NCBI RefSeq assembly: GCF_963678635.1
Contig: NC_087070.1
Span: forward strand, 45,179,467 to 45,243,466
Direction: 5' to 3'
Length of the DNA stretch: 64,000 nucleotides
Source of the DNA: Symsagittifera roscoffensis
Lineage: Eukaryota; Xenacoelomorpha; Acoela; Convolutidae
Shown piece after piece: positions 10,657 to 22,760 of this stretch. The notes under the pieces are model-generated. The model searched no databases. It was not told the origin of the DNA and worked only from the letters and a program-made list of their open reading frames with translations. The position numbers and the translations under genes were made by a program. Numbering within the stretch: the first letter of the stretch is position 1; each line of letters begins with the position of its first letter.

Positions 10657-11088
10657 TTTTAGCTTTCTGAAATGTCTTGAGTTGAATTTAATTAACACCA
10701 AATTCATTTTCAGAGTATGAGAAGCTAGGAGTTGAGGGAAATGGTTGATCCATCTCCGATGGGAATGATGATTTATCTACTGAACAAAAACAATGGTAAT
10801 ATAATAAATTAGTAGTAGCCCTGTTTTTAGGAGTGACTTCGTGGTCTGGGGATACTGAGACCCAGCCATGACCTCACTATTTTCGCATCTAATTAAGTTA
10901 ATCTGAGCGTTCTGGCCGAAGCCGGCAACAGTAACGTTTTTGTCGACCCGATGTTAAAAGGACCACACAAAGAACTGGCTTTGACAGAGACGGTTAAAAG
11001 CATGTAGAGCTGTGTTTAGACGCTAGCCAGTCGTTTTACAACCTAGTTTTATTTTCCGTCGATATGTACTTCCGGGCGAACATTACAA
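10657..11088 (+). repeat. R repeat 2
   Basis: It is diverged from R1, with substitutions and a short replacement around 10975-11005. It is closer to R5 at 18540: both read TTTGACAGAGACGGTTAAAA where R1, R3 and R4 differ. Each terminal R of an element therefore forms its own subfamily. Confidence 0.8.
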
Positions 11089-11090
11089 CT

Positions 11091-11212
11091 TTTTTCTTAA
11101 TTCGCGCCTCCAGTCTTGTTTTAAATCGAGTTGCCAGCCTTTTTTGATTCGCACCGACAGTCTTTTCTTAAATCGCGCTGCCAGTCTTTTCTGGATTCGC
11201 TCCACCAGACTG
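11091..11212 (+). repeat. 24-bp minisatellite array 1
   Basis: About five degenerate units of a ~24-bp motif close to TTTTCTTAAATCGCGCTGCC AGTC. Confidence 0.8.
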
Positions 11213-12372
11213 TTCTTTTCGTCTATTGAATTGTTTGTAGTCTAATTTACTAGCTTAATCCAGGTTTGAGCTATAGAAAAATTTTCAAAATTTAACTGGA
11301 GTTAGTGAATGAGACCATAAGCATTACAGTTGATAGGAAGTTGAGAAAATACTAACAATTTAATGAAGAAACTTCATCAATGAGACGTTGAATAAAAGGA
11401 CCGCTCCCCGCAAGTCCAGATTCAATTTTCGTTTAAAAGTTAAACCTAAATTCAAACAAGCCTTTGATATAAAGGCTGGCACAAGTAACAACCTTGGATG
11501 AAGGGAAAGAGTGTGGTATAGTAAATAGTAAATAAAAAAAGGATTTGGTTTCTAAAAAATTAAAAAGTTTTCCCGAAAAAAAACGTCAGTCACAGTTTTC
11601 TCCGAATGCAAGTCTTGCGAGGGATTAATTTTCCTGCATTTATTTTGAGGTACACCGCAGGATTTGCATTCATTCATCTTGCAAGAAAAATGATCATTTT
11701 TTTTCTTGCAGACTATTTTCCAAATCATTATCCTTTTCAGTTTTTTTTCGGTTTTTTAAAATTTTTTCAGGTTTTTGTTTCTTATCTAATTCAATTGGAA
11801 CACAATATGCTACTTAAAAGACAGCCAGCTATCTCTTATAAGCTATGGAATAATTTTCTCACTTCCTGTTTTCATTTTTAGACTCAATCATTTTTGTCCA
11901 TGTTTGACCCCCGGTTTATGCATAACTCATAATCATCATTTACATCATTTAAACTTGATTCGGAACAAATCAATTCATTTTTCCTCAAATCAAAACGATT
12001 TCGCATCTTACTGCCATTTGATCAACTTGAGTCAAAGCCTATTTGAAATCAACGGAAGTCCCTAAAGCACAAGTAGACTTCGAACACCATGATGATAAAA
12101 TAACAACATTTTTTATTCATTTTTGTCAAAATTTTGCTGTTTTACAAAAAAAAAAGAATTGCATATTATCAATTTGCAATAGAAACCATTATGTGCAGCC
12201 TCAATAAACTTCATGTTATTTATTTCTAAATCGATAAAAATCAGACCGATTTCTTTCAACACTGAGACTTTTTTTCAGAATTTTTCCGAATCTAGATTTT
12301 TTTTAGAGTGAAACAATTTTTTTGGCACCAAATTTATAATATCAAAGTAAAATCAGTTTTTCTTAAATTGTG
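11213..12372 (+). repeat. P unit 1
   Basis: A repeat of ~1.16 kb from CTATTGAATTG, through GGACCGCTCCCCGC and TATGCTACTTAAAAGACAGC, to TAGAGTGAAACAATTTTTTT. It recurs at 12602 (truncated), 19101, 20493 and, degenerate, to ~22760. It shows no coding signal. Confidence 0.75.
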
Positions 12373-12601
12373 CTATAAATGTTTTACTAAGTCGCGCCGC
12401 TGAAATTTTTTCTTAACTCGCGCCGCCAACTTTTTCTAAAATCGCGTTGCCACACTTTTTTTTATTTGCGCCGCCAGTCTTTTCCTAAATCACGCTGCCA
12501 GTCTTTTCTTGATTTGAACCACCAGTTTTTTCTTAAATTGCGCTGCCAGTTTTTTTATTGATTCGTACCGCAAGTTTTTTCAAAATTCGCTCCTCCAGAC
12601 G
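12373..12601 (+). repeat. 24-bp minisatellite array 2
   Basis: About nine degenerate units of the same 24-bp motif (for example CTTTTCCTAAATCACGCTGC followed by CAGT). Confidence 0.8.
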
Positions 12602-13209
12602 TTTCTTTTTATCTATTGAATTGCTTGTAGTCTAATTTACTAGCTATTTCAAGGTATGAATTATAGAAATTTTTTCAAATTTTAACTGGAGCTAGTGAAT
12701 GAGAATAAAAGCATTTCATTTGATAGGAAGTTGTGAAAATACTAACAATTTAATAAAGCAACTTCAATAAGGAGACGTAAAATAAAAGGACCGCTCCCCG
12801 CTAGTCCAGATTCATTTTTCATTTAAAAGTTAAACCTAAATTAGAACAAGTCTTTTGTATAAAAGTTGGCAGAAGTTACAATCTTGGGTCCGATCACTTC
12901 AGAAATTGAAATTAAAGAGGGTGGTATAGCAATTACTTATAAAAAAAGATTCGGTTTTAGAATAATCAAAAAAAATTCTCGGTATAAAAAGGTGAGTCAC
13001 AGTTTTCTCCGTAAGCAAATCTGGCAAAGAACCATTTTTCTTGCATTTATTGCTAGGTTCTTGCAGGATTTGCTTTCACTTTGCGAGAAAAATGCACGGT
13101 TTATTATTTATTTTACACGACGTTTTCCAAATTATCTCCAATTTAGACAGCCAGAAAAAAAATCTCTTTTTTTCTGTTTATAAAAGTTTTTTAAAGTTTT
13201 TTATCAATT
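12602..13209 (+). repeat. P unit 2, cut by block junction
   Basis: It matches the first ~600 bp of P unit 1 and of the unit at 20493. It ends abruptly where block 2 begins. Confidence 0.75.
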
Positions 13210-13640
13210 TTAGTCTATTGTCTTAAGCTATTCTACATTTTCTGGCCACTTTTGCAAACAAAATTGATTCGCTTAAAAAATTGAGCACTGTTTGTGCTGA
13301 CTTGTTCGCTTTGCTTGGACAGATTTTCACCTTGAAAAATCTGAAGAAAAGCAGATTATCAAAAGTGTACTTGACTGTCGGAAACACTTTCTGATCGATT
13401 ACTCTTGCTTTCTTCATAACCAAGGTCCAGGTCATTAAGGTACGTTAATAATAAAATGTAAGTCGCGCCGCCTACCATTTTTAGAGCCGCGCGGCGGGTC
13501 TTAGCCGCGCCCTGCAGTTTGCTCTTAAGTCTCTCTGCCAGTTCTTTCTAAGTTGGAAATTTTTTGATCTCTAGATCTTTTTTAGAGTGAAAACTTTTTT
13601 TTGGCATCAAATTTTTAATATCAATTCAATATCAGTTCTT

Positions 13641-14419
13641 CCCGCATCCAGTTTCAAGCGTTAATAATCGATTATATTACCAGTCTTACTAAAATTGACA
13701 AAACAATCAAATTTAATCAATTAATAATCGATTATAATCTCTCTTTTTAAAATTTAATTATAATTAATTATGATCCATTATAATCGATTATAATTGATTA
13801 TTTAGTCGTCCATTTTTCGATACAATTATAATCAATTATAATTGATTATAATCCATTATTTTTATTCAAACTTCTAATTCATTAATTTTGCACAAAAATC
13901 CATTATAATCGATTATAATTGATTATAATCCCTTTTGTTTGTCCATTTTGTCTTCGAATTTGCATCTAAATTGCTTATAATTTATGCTTTTGTAGACGTT
14001 GGTTTCTATGAAAAATGAGAAAAATGTTTTACTCCCATTAGAGTTGTTTTGTGATGCATTTTTAAGCATTTGAACCAAAGTGTTCGAGAGATCTCTCTTT
14101 TAGAGATTTTCTTATTGACACAAAAATAATAACCATAAGATATAAATCAAATATAGTTTTGAATTTGCAAAATTTTGGCCAGATAAGAGATTATAATCAA
14201 CTATAATCTATTATAATTGATCCTAAGAGTTTTTTGTAAGAACTATACTCTAGTATAATCGATTATAAGAGATAATAATCTCATGGAAAATATCACGATT
14301 ATAATCAATTATAAATCCTTCAAACACTTAATTTTGGTATTTATAATCAATTAAAATTGTTAAAAAATCATCACAATAATCCGTTATAATTGATTATTTA
14401 CTACAAGCTTGGATGCGGG
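13641..14419. mobile_element. Palindrome-rich MITE, copy 2
   Basis: The same ends CCCGCATCCA and TGGATGCGGG and the same TTCTT flanks (13636-13640, 14420-14424) as 7197-8021. It was copied by the block duplication rather than inserted independently. It is 779 bp; about 45 bp are missing around the ATGAGAAAAATGTTTTACTC region. Confidence 0.85.
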
Positions 14420-14938
14420 TTCTTTAGTTGCGCCGTTAGGTTTTTACTAAGTCGCGCTGTTAAACTTGTGACATTCGACCAGAATGTATCAAAATGCAGT
14501 TCGAATTCGAATTTTTATGGTAGCAGCTGAACGAGAAAATTGGCGCTTTTAGCGCATTAACGGTAATAGTCGTTCAGTTTGACGAGTTGGGAGTAGTCAA
14601 TTCGGTGTGACATGTTAATTTTTAAATTTTCGATTTAGGCGTGAAAGACACGTAACAATTTTATTTTTCGCGACAACTGAAAACTGCGAAAAAACACAAC
14701 AACACAGCCGTGGAGACAGAAAAGTCGAGCGAGAGTATAACAACAAATTGAGATTGTGAAGAAATTGACCATTCCAAGTTGTAACGGTTGTGCCGCAACA
14801 ATCGTTACAAAGCGAATCCCGAGAACCAGAAGGGTGTTGGAACGACGTGACCAGACTTCCGGAAAGAGACAAGACAGCTCTTGGTCCGGATTCAAGAATC
14901 CGGAAGGGTCTCGGGAGAGAACTGTAAATCGCTATTTC

Positions 14939-15357
14939 AACAACTTTTAGCTTTCCGAAATGTCTTGAGTTGAATTTAATTAACACCAAATTCATTTTCA
15001 GAGTATGAGAAGCTAGGAGTTGAGGGAAAGGGTTAATCCATCTCCGATGGGAAAGATGATTTTTATCTACTGAACAAAAACAAAAGTAATATAATGAATT
15101 ATTATTAGCCCTGATTTTAGGAATGACTTCGTGGTCTGGGGTTACTGAGACCCAGCCATGAGCTCACTATTTTTGCATGGAATTATGTTAATCTGAGCGT
15201 TCTGGCCGAAGTCGGAAACAGTAACGTTTTTGTCCACTCGATGTTAAAAGGACCAACAAAGAACTAGCAACAAAGCATATAGAGCGGTGTTTAGACGCTA
15301 GCCAGTCGTTTTACAACCTAGCTTTATTTTCCGCCGATATGTACTTCCGGGCGAATG
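14939..15357 (+). repeat. R repeat 3
   Basis: Near-identical to R1 (8553-8972). Confidence 0.8.
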
Positions 15358-17033
15358 TTATATAGTTATTTTTATGTCGCTCCTGGGTTTTATTCTTGTT
15401 AACATCATGACCGGCAGAATCGTTAACGAGCACTCCGCGCCGAGAGGATGCTCCAATTAAGGCCCTTAGTACAGGGGCGGAAAGGTAGTTCGGAATGCGG
15501 AAGCCTTCCGGATTCCCGAATCTAGCTTTTTAACCTGGTTAAGACCGAAAATTCACGTTTCAGGAAGAGTGGGGGGATTGGCTGCCACGTAGTTCACTGA
15601 GCGCTATATGACCAAAAACACTCAAAGTTATACAAGAAACCAAACAAAAAGTAGTATAGTACCTAAGAAAAAACAAAAAACAAAAAAAGATAACCGAAAA
15701 AACCAAAAAGAGTTAAAAAAAATTTATAAATAAAATCAGTAGAAATCATCTCCCCCAGACGAGATGCGATCCAACCCTCCCGTTTGTTGTTGTTAGATAT
15801 ATTGTTGCTACAGGCATTTAAATCAAACACGATTGCTACGATCGCAATTGTGGCCCATTTCTGGTGCTTGTACTGTAGGGTTGTTTGAGTATTTAGGCAC
15901 GTTAATGCTAATTTGCGCTCAATCCGGAAGGGTCTTGGGAAGAGAGCGGAAGACTGATCCGGCAAGCAGTGCAAGGAGTAGCGGGAAGGGTCTCAAGGAC
16001 AACTAGAATCGACTAATGGGTATCGTTATAAAGTTTTGTATCCCCTTTGGTACAAAAATTAAGATATCAACCTGTGGGGGGTTCGACAGTGACTGCACTG
16101 AAGTGACCCTCCACCGAGTTGCGAATTTCCGGGTTAAGCACCGTAATTCGGATATTGAATAAACCCTGAGGGGTATTAATTTACTAATATTACTTTTTAT
16201 ACAGCCTATGTTGATACTCCTACACCGTTTTCAGTGAAAAATTACAGTAAATAGACCGGTTTTTAGGGTCAAAATAGTGATATTTTGATCCCCCACAAAT
16301 CACGGTTTTGAGATATCGACATTTTTGAAACGGAAAAAAGCGCTACATTATTGAGTTACATCGTAAATGTGCTAGTATAATTAGTGGAACCGGTTAAATT
16401 TAGCTCGGAGGTGGTTGAAACTAATTGGGTACCGAGAACCGAATTTTCTTGATTTTGAAAAAACGAAACGTTGCAACATGAGAAAATTTTTTGAAATTTT
16501 TGCGTTAGGACAGTAAAAATTGTTGTTCGGAAAGCGTTCACTAGTGAATCGACAGGTTTTAAAACCCGTTTGCCGATAAACTTCCGGGTTACAGTGATAT
16601 CGAATTTAACGTGTTTGATTTAGTGCATTCATCAATCGGGAAGGGTCCAAATAGCATTGTTTTTGGCAAATTTTTTCAGCTGGAACGTTTTAGATCAAAT
16701 TTTTGCATTGAACTAGAAGAGTATAGGCCTCTTGAGCTCGGATCAATAATTTTTAGGTCCAAAAGAACAGCATTGCGAAAAAAGCTCGGCGGAACCTATA
16801 AGAGAGAAAATTTTTGATTTTAGAAAAAAGACGTTTTGCTTAAAAACTTTAGAACAACTGGACAGATCCAGTTGATCTTGGTACCAATAGATCAGAATTA
16901 AGGTGAGCTTACTCATAGAACCATCAATTATTCAAAAAGTAAGCTCGAAAACTTTTTAAGATTGTTTTTAGCAAACTCACTAATTCGGGAAGGTAGACCC
17001 TTTACGTTTTATAATTTTTTTGTTGGAATTCAT

Positions 17034-17457
17034 TTTAACAACTTTTAGCTTTCCGAAATATCTTGAGTTGAATTAAATTAACACCAAATTCGTTTTCAGA
17101 GTATGAGAAGCTAGGAGTTGAGGGAAAGGGTTAATCCATCTCCGATGGGAAAGATGATTTTTATCTACTGAACAAAAACAAAAGTAATATAATGAATTAA
17201 TATTAGCCCTGATTTTAGGAATGACTTCGTGGTCTGGGGTTACTGAGACCCAGCCATGAGCTCACTATTTTTGCATGGAATTATGTTAATCTGAGCGTTC
17301 TGGCCGAAGTCGGAAACAGTAACGTTTTTGTCCACTCGATGTTAAAAGGACCAACAAAGAAGTAGCAACAAAGCATATAGAGCGGTGTTTAGACGCTAGC
17401 CAGTCGTTTTACAACCTAGCTTTATTTTCCGCCGATATGTACTTCCGGGCGAATGTT
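17034..17457 (+). repeat. R repeat 4
   Basis: Near-identical to R3, including the shared ATTAGCCCTGATTTTAGGAA variant, so it probably arose by duplication of an R3-X segment. Confidence 0.8.
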
Positions 17458-18539
17458 ATATAGTTATTTTTATGTCGCTCCTGGGTTTTATTCTTGTTAA
17501 CATCATGACCGGTAGAATCGTTAACGAGCACTCCGCGCCGAGAGGATGCTCCAATTAAGGCCCTTAGTACAGGGGCGGAAGGGTAGTTCGGAATACGGAA
17601 GCCTTCCGGATTCCCGAATCTAGCTTTTTAACCTGGTTAAGACCGAAAATTCAGGTTTCAGGAAGAGTGGGGGGATTGGCCGCCACGTCGTTCACTGAGC
17701 GCTATATGACCAAAAACACTCAAAGTTATACAAGAAACCAAACAAAAAGTAGTATAGTACCTAAGAAAAAACAAAAAACAAAAAAAGATAACCGAAAAAA
17801 CCAAAAAGAGTTAAAAAAAAATTATAAATAAAATCAGTAGAAATCATCTCCCCCAGACGAGATGCGATCCAACACTCCCGTTTGTTGTTGTTAGATATAT
17901 TGTTGTTACAGGCATTTAAATCAAACACGATTGCTACGATCGCAATTGTGGCCCATTTCTGGTGCTTTTACTGTAGGGTTGTTTGAGTATTTAGGCACGT
18001 TAATGCTAATTTGCGCTCAATCCGGAAGGGTCTTGGGAAGAGAGCGGAAGACTGATCCGGCAAGCAGTGCAAGGAGTAGCGGGAAGGGTCTCAAGGACAA
18101 CTAGAATCGACTAATGGGTATTGTTATAAAGTTTTGTATCCCCTTTGGTACAAATAGCATTGTTTTTGGCAAATTTTTTCAGCTGGAACGTTTTAGATCA
18201 AATTTTTGAATTGAACTAGAAGAGTATAGGCCTCTTGAGCTCGGATCAATAATTTTTAGGTCCAAAATAACAGCATTGCGAAAAAAGCTCGGCGGAACCT
18301 ATAAGAGAGAAAATTTTTGATTTTAGAAAAAAGACGTTTTGCTTAAAAACTTTAGAACAACTGGACAGATCCAGTTGATCTTGGTACCAATAGATCAGAA
18401 TTAAGGTGAGCTTACTCATAGAACCATCAATTATTCAAAAAGTAAGCTCGAAAACTTTTTAAGATTGTTTTTAGCAAACTCACTAATTCGGGAAGGTAGA
18501 CCCTTTACGTTTTATAATTTTTTTGTTGGAATTTATTTT

Positions 18540-18977
18540 AACAACTTTTAGCTTTCCGAAATATCTTGAGTTGAATTTAATTAACACCAAATTCGTTTTC
18601 AGAGTATGAGAAGTTGGGAGTTGAGGGAAAGGGTTGATCCATCTCCGATGGGAATGATGATTTATCTACTGAACAAAAACAATAGTAATAAAATAAATTA
18701 GTAGTAGCCCTGTTTTTAGGAGTGACTTCGTGGTCTGGGGATACTGAGACCCAGCTATGAGCTCACTATTTTCGCATCTAATTAAGTTAATCTGAGCGTT
18801 CTCGCCGAAGCCGGCAACAGTAACGTTTTTGTCGACCCGATGTTAAAAGGACCACACAAAGAACTGGCTTTGACAGAGACGGTTAAAAGCATGTAGAGCT
18901 GTGTTTAGACGCTAGCCAGTCGTTTTACAACCTAGTTTTATTTTCCGTCGATATGTACTTCCGGGCAAAAATTACAA
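18540..18977 (+). repeat. R repeat 5
   Basis: The terminal R of the second element; it belongs with R2 (10657-11088). Confidence 0.8.
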
Positions 18978-18979
18978 CT

Positions 18980-19100
18980 TTTTTCTTAATTCGCGCCTCC
19001 AGTCTCTTTTTAAATCGAGTTGCCAGCCTTTTTTGATTCGCGCCGCCAGTCTTTTCTTAAATCGCGCTGCCAGTCTTTTCTGGATTCGCTCCACCAGTCT
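18980..19100 (+). repeat. 24-bp minisatellite array 3
   Basis: Counterpart of 11091-11212 in block 2. About five units, including CGCGCCGCCAGTCTTTTCTT. Confidence 0.8.
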
Positions 19101-20272
19101 CTTCTTTTCGTCTATTGAATTGCTTGTAGTCTAATTTACTAGCTTAATCCAGGTTTGAGTTATAGAAGTTTATTAGAGTTATAGAGTTAACTGGAGTTAG
19201 TGAATGAGACCATAAGCATTACAGTTGATAGGAAGTTGAGAAAATACTAACAATTTAATGAAGAAACTTCATCAATGAGACGTTAAATAAAAGGACCGCT
19301 CCCCGCAAGTCCAGATTCAATTTTCGTTTAAAAGTAAAACCTAAATTTAAACAAGCCTTTGGTATAAAGGCTGGCACAAGTAACAACCTTGGATGAAGGG
19401 AAAGAGTGTGGTATAGTAAATAGTAAATAAAAAAGGATTTGGTTTCTAAAAAATTAAAAAGTTTTCCCGAGAAAAAACGTCAGTCACAGTTTTCTCCGAA
19501 TGCAAGTCTTGCGAGGGATTAATTTTCCTGCATTTATTTCGAGGTACACCGCAGGATTTGCATTCATTCATCTTGCAAGAAAAATGATCATTTTTTTTCT
19601 TGCAGAATATTTTCCAAATCATTATCCTTTTCAGTTTTTTTTCGGTTTTTAAAATTTTTTCAGGTTTTTGTTTCTTATCTAATTTAATCGGAACACAATA
19701 TGCTACTTAAAAGACAGCCAGCTATCTCTTATAAGCTATGGAATATTTTTCTCACTTCCTGTTTTCAATTTTAGACTCAATCATTTTTGTCCATGTTTGA
19801 CCCCCGGTTTATGCACAACTCATAATCATCATTTACATAATTTAAACTTGATTCGAAACAAATCAATTCATTTTTTCCTCAAATCAAAACTATTTCGGAT
19901 CTTACTGCCATTTGATCAACTTGAGTCAAAGCCTGTTTGAAATCAACGGAAGTCCCTAAAGCACAAGTAGACTTCGAACACCATGATGATAAAAAAAACA
20001 ACATTTTTTATTCATTTTTGTCCAAATTTTGCTGTTTTACAAAAAAAGAATTGCATATTATCAATTTGCAATAGAAACAATTAAGTGCAGCCCCAATAAA
20101 CTTCATGTTATTTATTTCAAAATCGATAAAAATCAGACCGATTTCTTTCAACACTGAGACTTTTTTTCAGAGTTTTTCCGTATCTAGATCTTTTTTAGAG
20201 TGAAACAATTTTTTTGGCACCAAATTTATAATATCAAAGTAATATCAGTTTTTCTTAAATTGTGCTACAAAT
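19101..20272 (+). repeat. P unit 3
   Basis: Counterpart of P unit 1 (11213-12372), with scattered substitutions and short indels. Confidence 0.75.
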
Positions 20273-20492
20273 GTTTTACTAAGTCGCGCCGCTGAAATTT
20301 TTTCCTAATTCGCGCCGCCAACCTTTTCGAAAATCGCGTTGCCACACTTTGTTTTATTTGCGCCGCCAGTCTTTTCCTAAATCACGCTGCCAGTCTTTTC
20401 TTGATTTGAACCGCCAGTTTTTTCTTAAATTGTGCTGTCAGTCTTTTTTTGATTCGTGTCGCAATTTTTTTCAAAATTCGCTCCTCCAGACG
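20273..20492 (+). repeat. 24-bp minisatellite array 4
   Basis: Counterpart of 12373-12601. About nine units. Confidence 0.8.
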
Positions 20493-21660
20493 TTTCTTTT
20501 TATCTATTGAATTGCTTGTAGACTAATTTACTAGCTATTTCAAGGTTTGAATTATAAATTTTTTTTCAAACTTTAACTGGAGCTAGTGAATGAGACTAAA
20601 AACATTTCATTTGATAGGAAGTTGAGAAAATACTAACAATTTAATGAAGCAACTTCAATAAGGAGACGTAAAATAAAAGGACCGCTCCCCGCTAGTCCAG
20701 ACTCATTTTTCATTTAAAAGTTAAACCTAACATAGAACAAGTCTTTTGTATAAAAGTTGGCAGAAGTTACAATCTTGGATCCGATCACTTCAGAAATTGA
20801 AATTAAAGAGGGTGGTATAGCAATTACTAATAAAAAAGGATTCGGTTTTAGAATAATCAAAAAAAATTCTCGGTATAAAAAGGTGAGTCACAGTTTTCTC
20901 CGTAAGCAAATCTGGCGAAGAATCCTTATTCTTGCATTTATTGCTAGGTTCTTGCAGGATTTGCATTCACTTTGCGAGAAAAATGCAAGGTTTATCATTT
21001 ATTTTACACGACATTTCTAAATTATCTCCAATTTAGACAATCAGAAAAAAAAATCTTTTTTTTTCAGTTTTTAAAAGTTTTTTTAAGGTTTTTTATCAAA
21101 TTTAATCGGAACATAATATGCTACTTAAAGAGCAACCAGCTATCTGTGAAAATTTTCTCATTTCCTACTTTGAATTTTAGACTCAATCTTTTTTGTCCAT
21201 GTTTGGTCCCCTGGTTTACGCATAACTCATAATCAGCATTTTTTCACATCAATTAAACTTGATTCGAAAATAATCAGTTCATTTTTTCGTCAAATCAAAA
21301 CTTTTTCGCATTTTGCTGCTATCTGATTAACTTCAGTCCAAGCCTATTTAAATTCAACGGAAGCAACTAATGTACAAGTAGACTTTGACCACCATGAATT
21401 TAAAAACAAATTTTTCATATCATTAAACTATCATTGAAATTGGGAAAACAAATTCACTTAATTTTTTTTGATTCTCAAAATTTTGCTGTTTTTAATAAAA
21501 AGAATAGAAAAAATTATAAATTTGCAATAGAATCAATTGAATTTAATCTGATTAAGCTTTAGGCAATTTAATTTAAAAAAACGATCATAATCAGGACCAT
21601 TTTTCTCCACACCGAGACGTTTTTTCAGAACTTTTTGGTATCTAGATTTTTTAGAGTGAA
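20493..21660 (+). repeat. P unit 4
   Basis: It matches P unit 2 and continues beyond the point where that unit is cut, so it represents the ancestral arrangement. It ends in the TATCTAGATTTTTTAGAGTG stretch. Confidence 0.7.
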
Positions 21661-22760
21661 AAAATTTTCTTTTGGAGCAAATTTTAAAAAATTAACAGTA
21701 CTGCTCGTATCAAGGCGAAGCCCTGAATTATCCGACTGCCTTTCAAGGTTTATGGAGCATTAATAACATTAAAAAATTATATATGATAAAATAAAAAAAA
21801 AATCATCACCCCACACGCCATATTAAATACAAAAGGATAACTTTCGCTGCTTGTAACAAATTAATTGTGGTAAATAAGCATTTTTCAACCAAGTTGGAAC
21901 GATTTTTAAGACAGATTAATTCTCCGCTTACGCGTTAATAGTGCGAAATTGATCGCGCGTTAATTGTACCAAGTTGGCCCGTAAAAAAATCAGCAATCAA
22001 AAAAAAAGAAGCGATTTCAGGTTACAAAACACCAAAAAACCTGACAAGCAACAACAATTAATTTCAAAACTTTATCAGAATATAATATGCTACTTAAAGA
22101 GCAACCAGTTATCTCTGATAATTTATAATAATGTGATCAGTTTCTTACTTTGAAAATGTTGAAATTAAAACTCAATCAATTTTTGTATACGTGTGGTCCC
22201 TCTGTGTATGCAGAACTCATAATAATCAAATTTTCATATCAATAAACTTGATTCAAAACTAATCACTTCAATTTTTCTTCAAATCAAAAGTTTCCGCATT
22301 TTGCTGCTTTCTGATTAACTACAGTCCAAGCCTATTTAAAATCAAGGGAGGCAACTAATGTACAACTACATTTTGACCACAATGATTTTAAAAATAAAGC
22401 TTTTACATCATTAAACTATCTTTGAAATGGGGAAAAATATCATATAATGTTTTTCTCAAATTTTTGCTGTTTTTTAGTAAAAAGGAATCGAATAACATAA
22501 AAATGCAATAGAAACATTTAAGCGCAAACTCTCATTGAACAGTCTGTTCTTTAGTTTAAAAAACATTAAAAATCAGACCAATTTTTTCAACATCGAGACC
22601 TATTAAAGAATTTTTTGGTATCTAGATCTTTTTTAAAATGAAAAGAATTTCTTTTCACACCAAATTTTTATTATCAATGTTATCATTTTCAAATTACAGA
22701 CGTAAATTTAAGTTGCAAAATACCAAAGCAACTGACAAGCCCCAACAAGTAAACTCAAAA
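21661..22760 (+). repeat. Degenerate P unit
   Basis: About 380 bp of unrelated sequence (to ~22040) is followed by a recognisable P tail: TATGCTACTTAAAGAGCAAC (about 22088) and TATCTAGATCTTTTTTAAAA (about 22620). It is older and more diverged than the other units. Confidence 0.6.

Larger units (their letters stand above)
8068..11088. mobile_element. ~3.0 kb RX element, copy 1
   Basis: Foreign sequence interrupts the GTCGCGCCGC minisatellite. Its left end TTGTGACATTCGACC and the inverse of its right end (TTGTAATGTTCGCCC) match at 11 of 15 positions, suggesting short terminal inverted repeats; no target duplication is clear. It contains a ~490-bp leader, repeat R (8553-8972), a ~1.68 kb X segment and R again (10657-11088). 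No open frame resembles a known protein. It could be a non-autonomous DNA transposon with internal repeats or an LTR-like relic with R as the long repeat; the sequence does not decide. Confidence 0.55.
6770..13209 (+). repeat. Large tandem block, copy 1 (~6.44 kb)
   Basis: The block from TAGTCTATTGTCTTAAGC to TTTTTTATCAATTT is repeated from 13210. In order it holds: a ~430-bp lead region, the palindrome-rich MITE, the ~3.0 kb RX element, a 24-bp minisatellite, a P unit, a second minisatellite and a truncated P unit. Hand comparison of the first ~265 bp of the two blocks shows about seven substitutions (~97% identity), so the duplication is fairly recent. The junction at ~13210 cuts a P unit short: the corresponding P unit in block 2 continues past this point at ~21095. 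Confidence 0.85.
14466..18977. mobile_element. RX element, copy 2, with three R repeats (~4.5 kb)
   Basis: The order is leader, R3, X, R4, shortened X, R5. The second X (17458-18539) lacks ~590 bp, with the break at a shared ACAAA/CCAAA (near 18155, GGTACAAATAGCATTG), suggesting a short-homology deletion. Ends are as in copy 1. The extra RX unit looks like unequal exchange between R repeats. Confidence 0.6.
13210..21095 (+). repeat. Large tandem block, copy 2 (~7.9 kb)
   Basis: It has the same order as copy 1. The ~1.45 kb length difference is explained mainly by one extra X-plus-R unit (17458-18977), offset by small losses. Confidence 0.85.

Noticed and set aside
14615-14995. Minus-strand 126-codon open frame in the RX leader
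   Set aside because: The first-block counterpart is split differently and the translation matches no family; consistent with a non-coding repeat.
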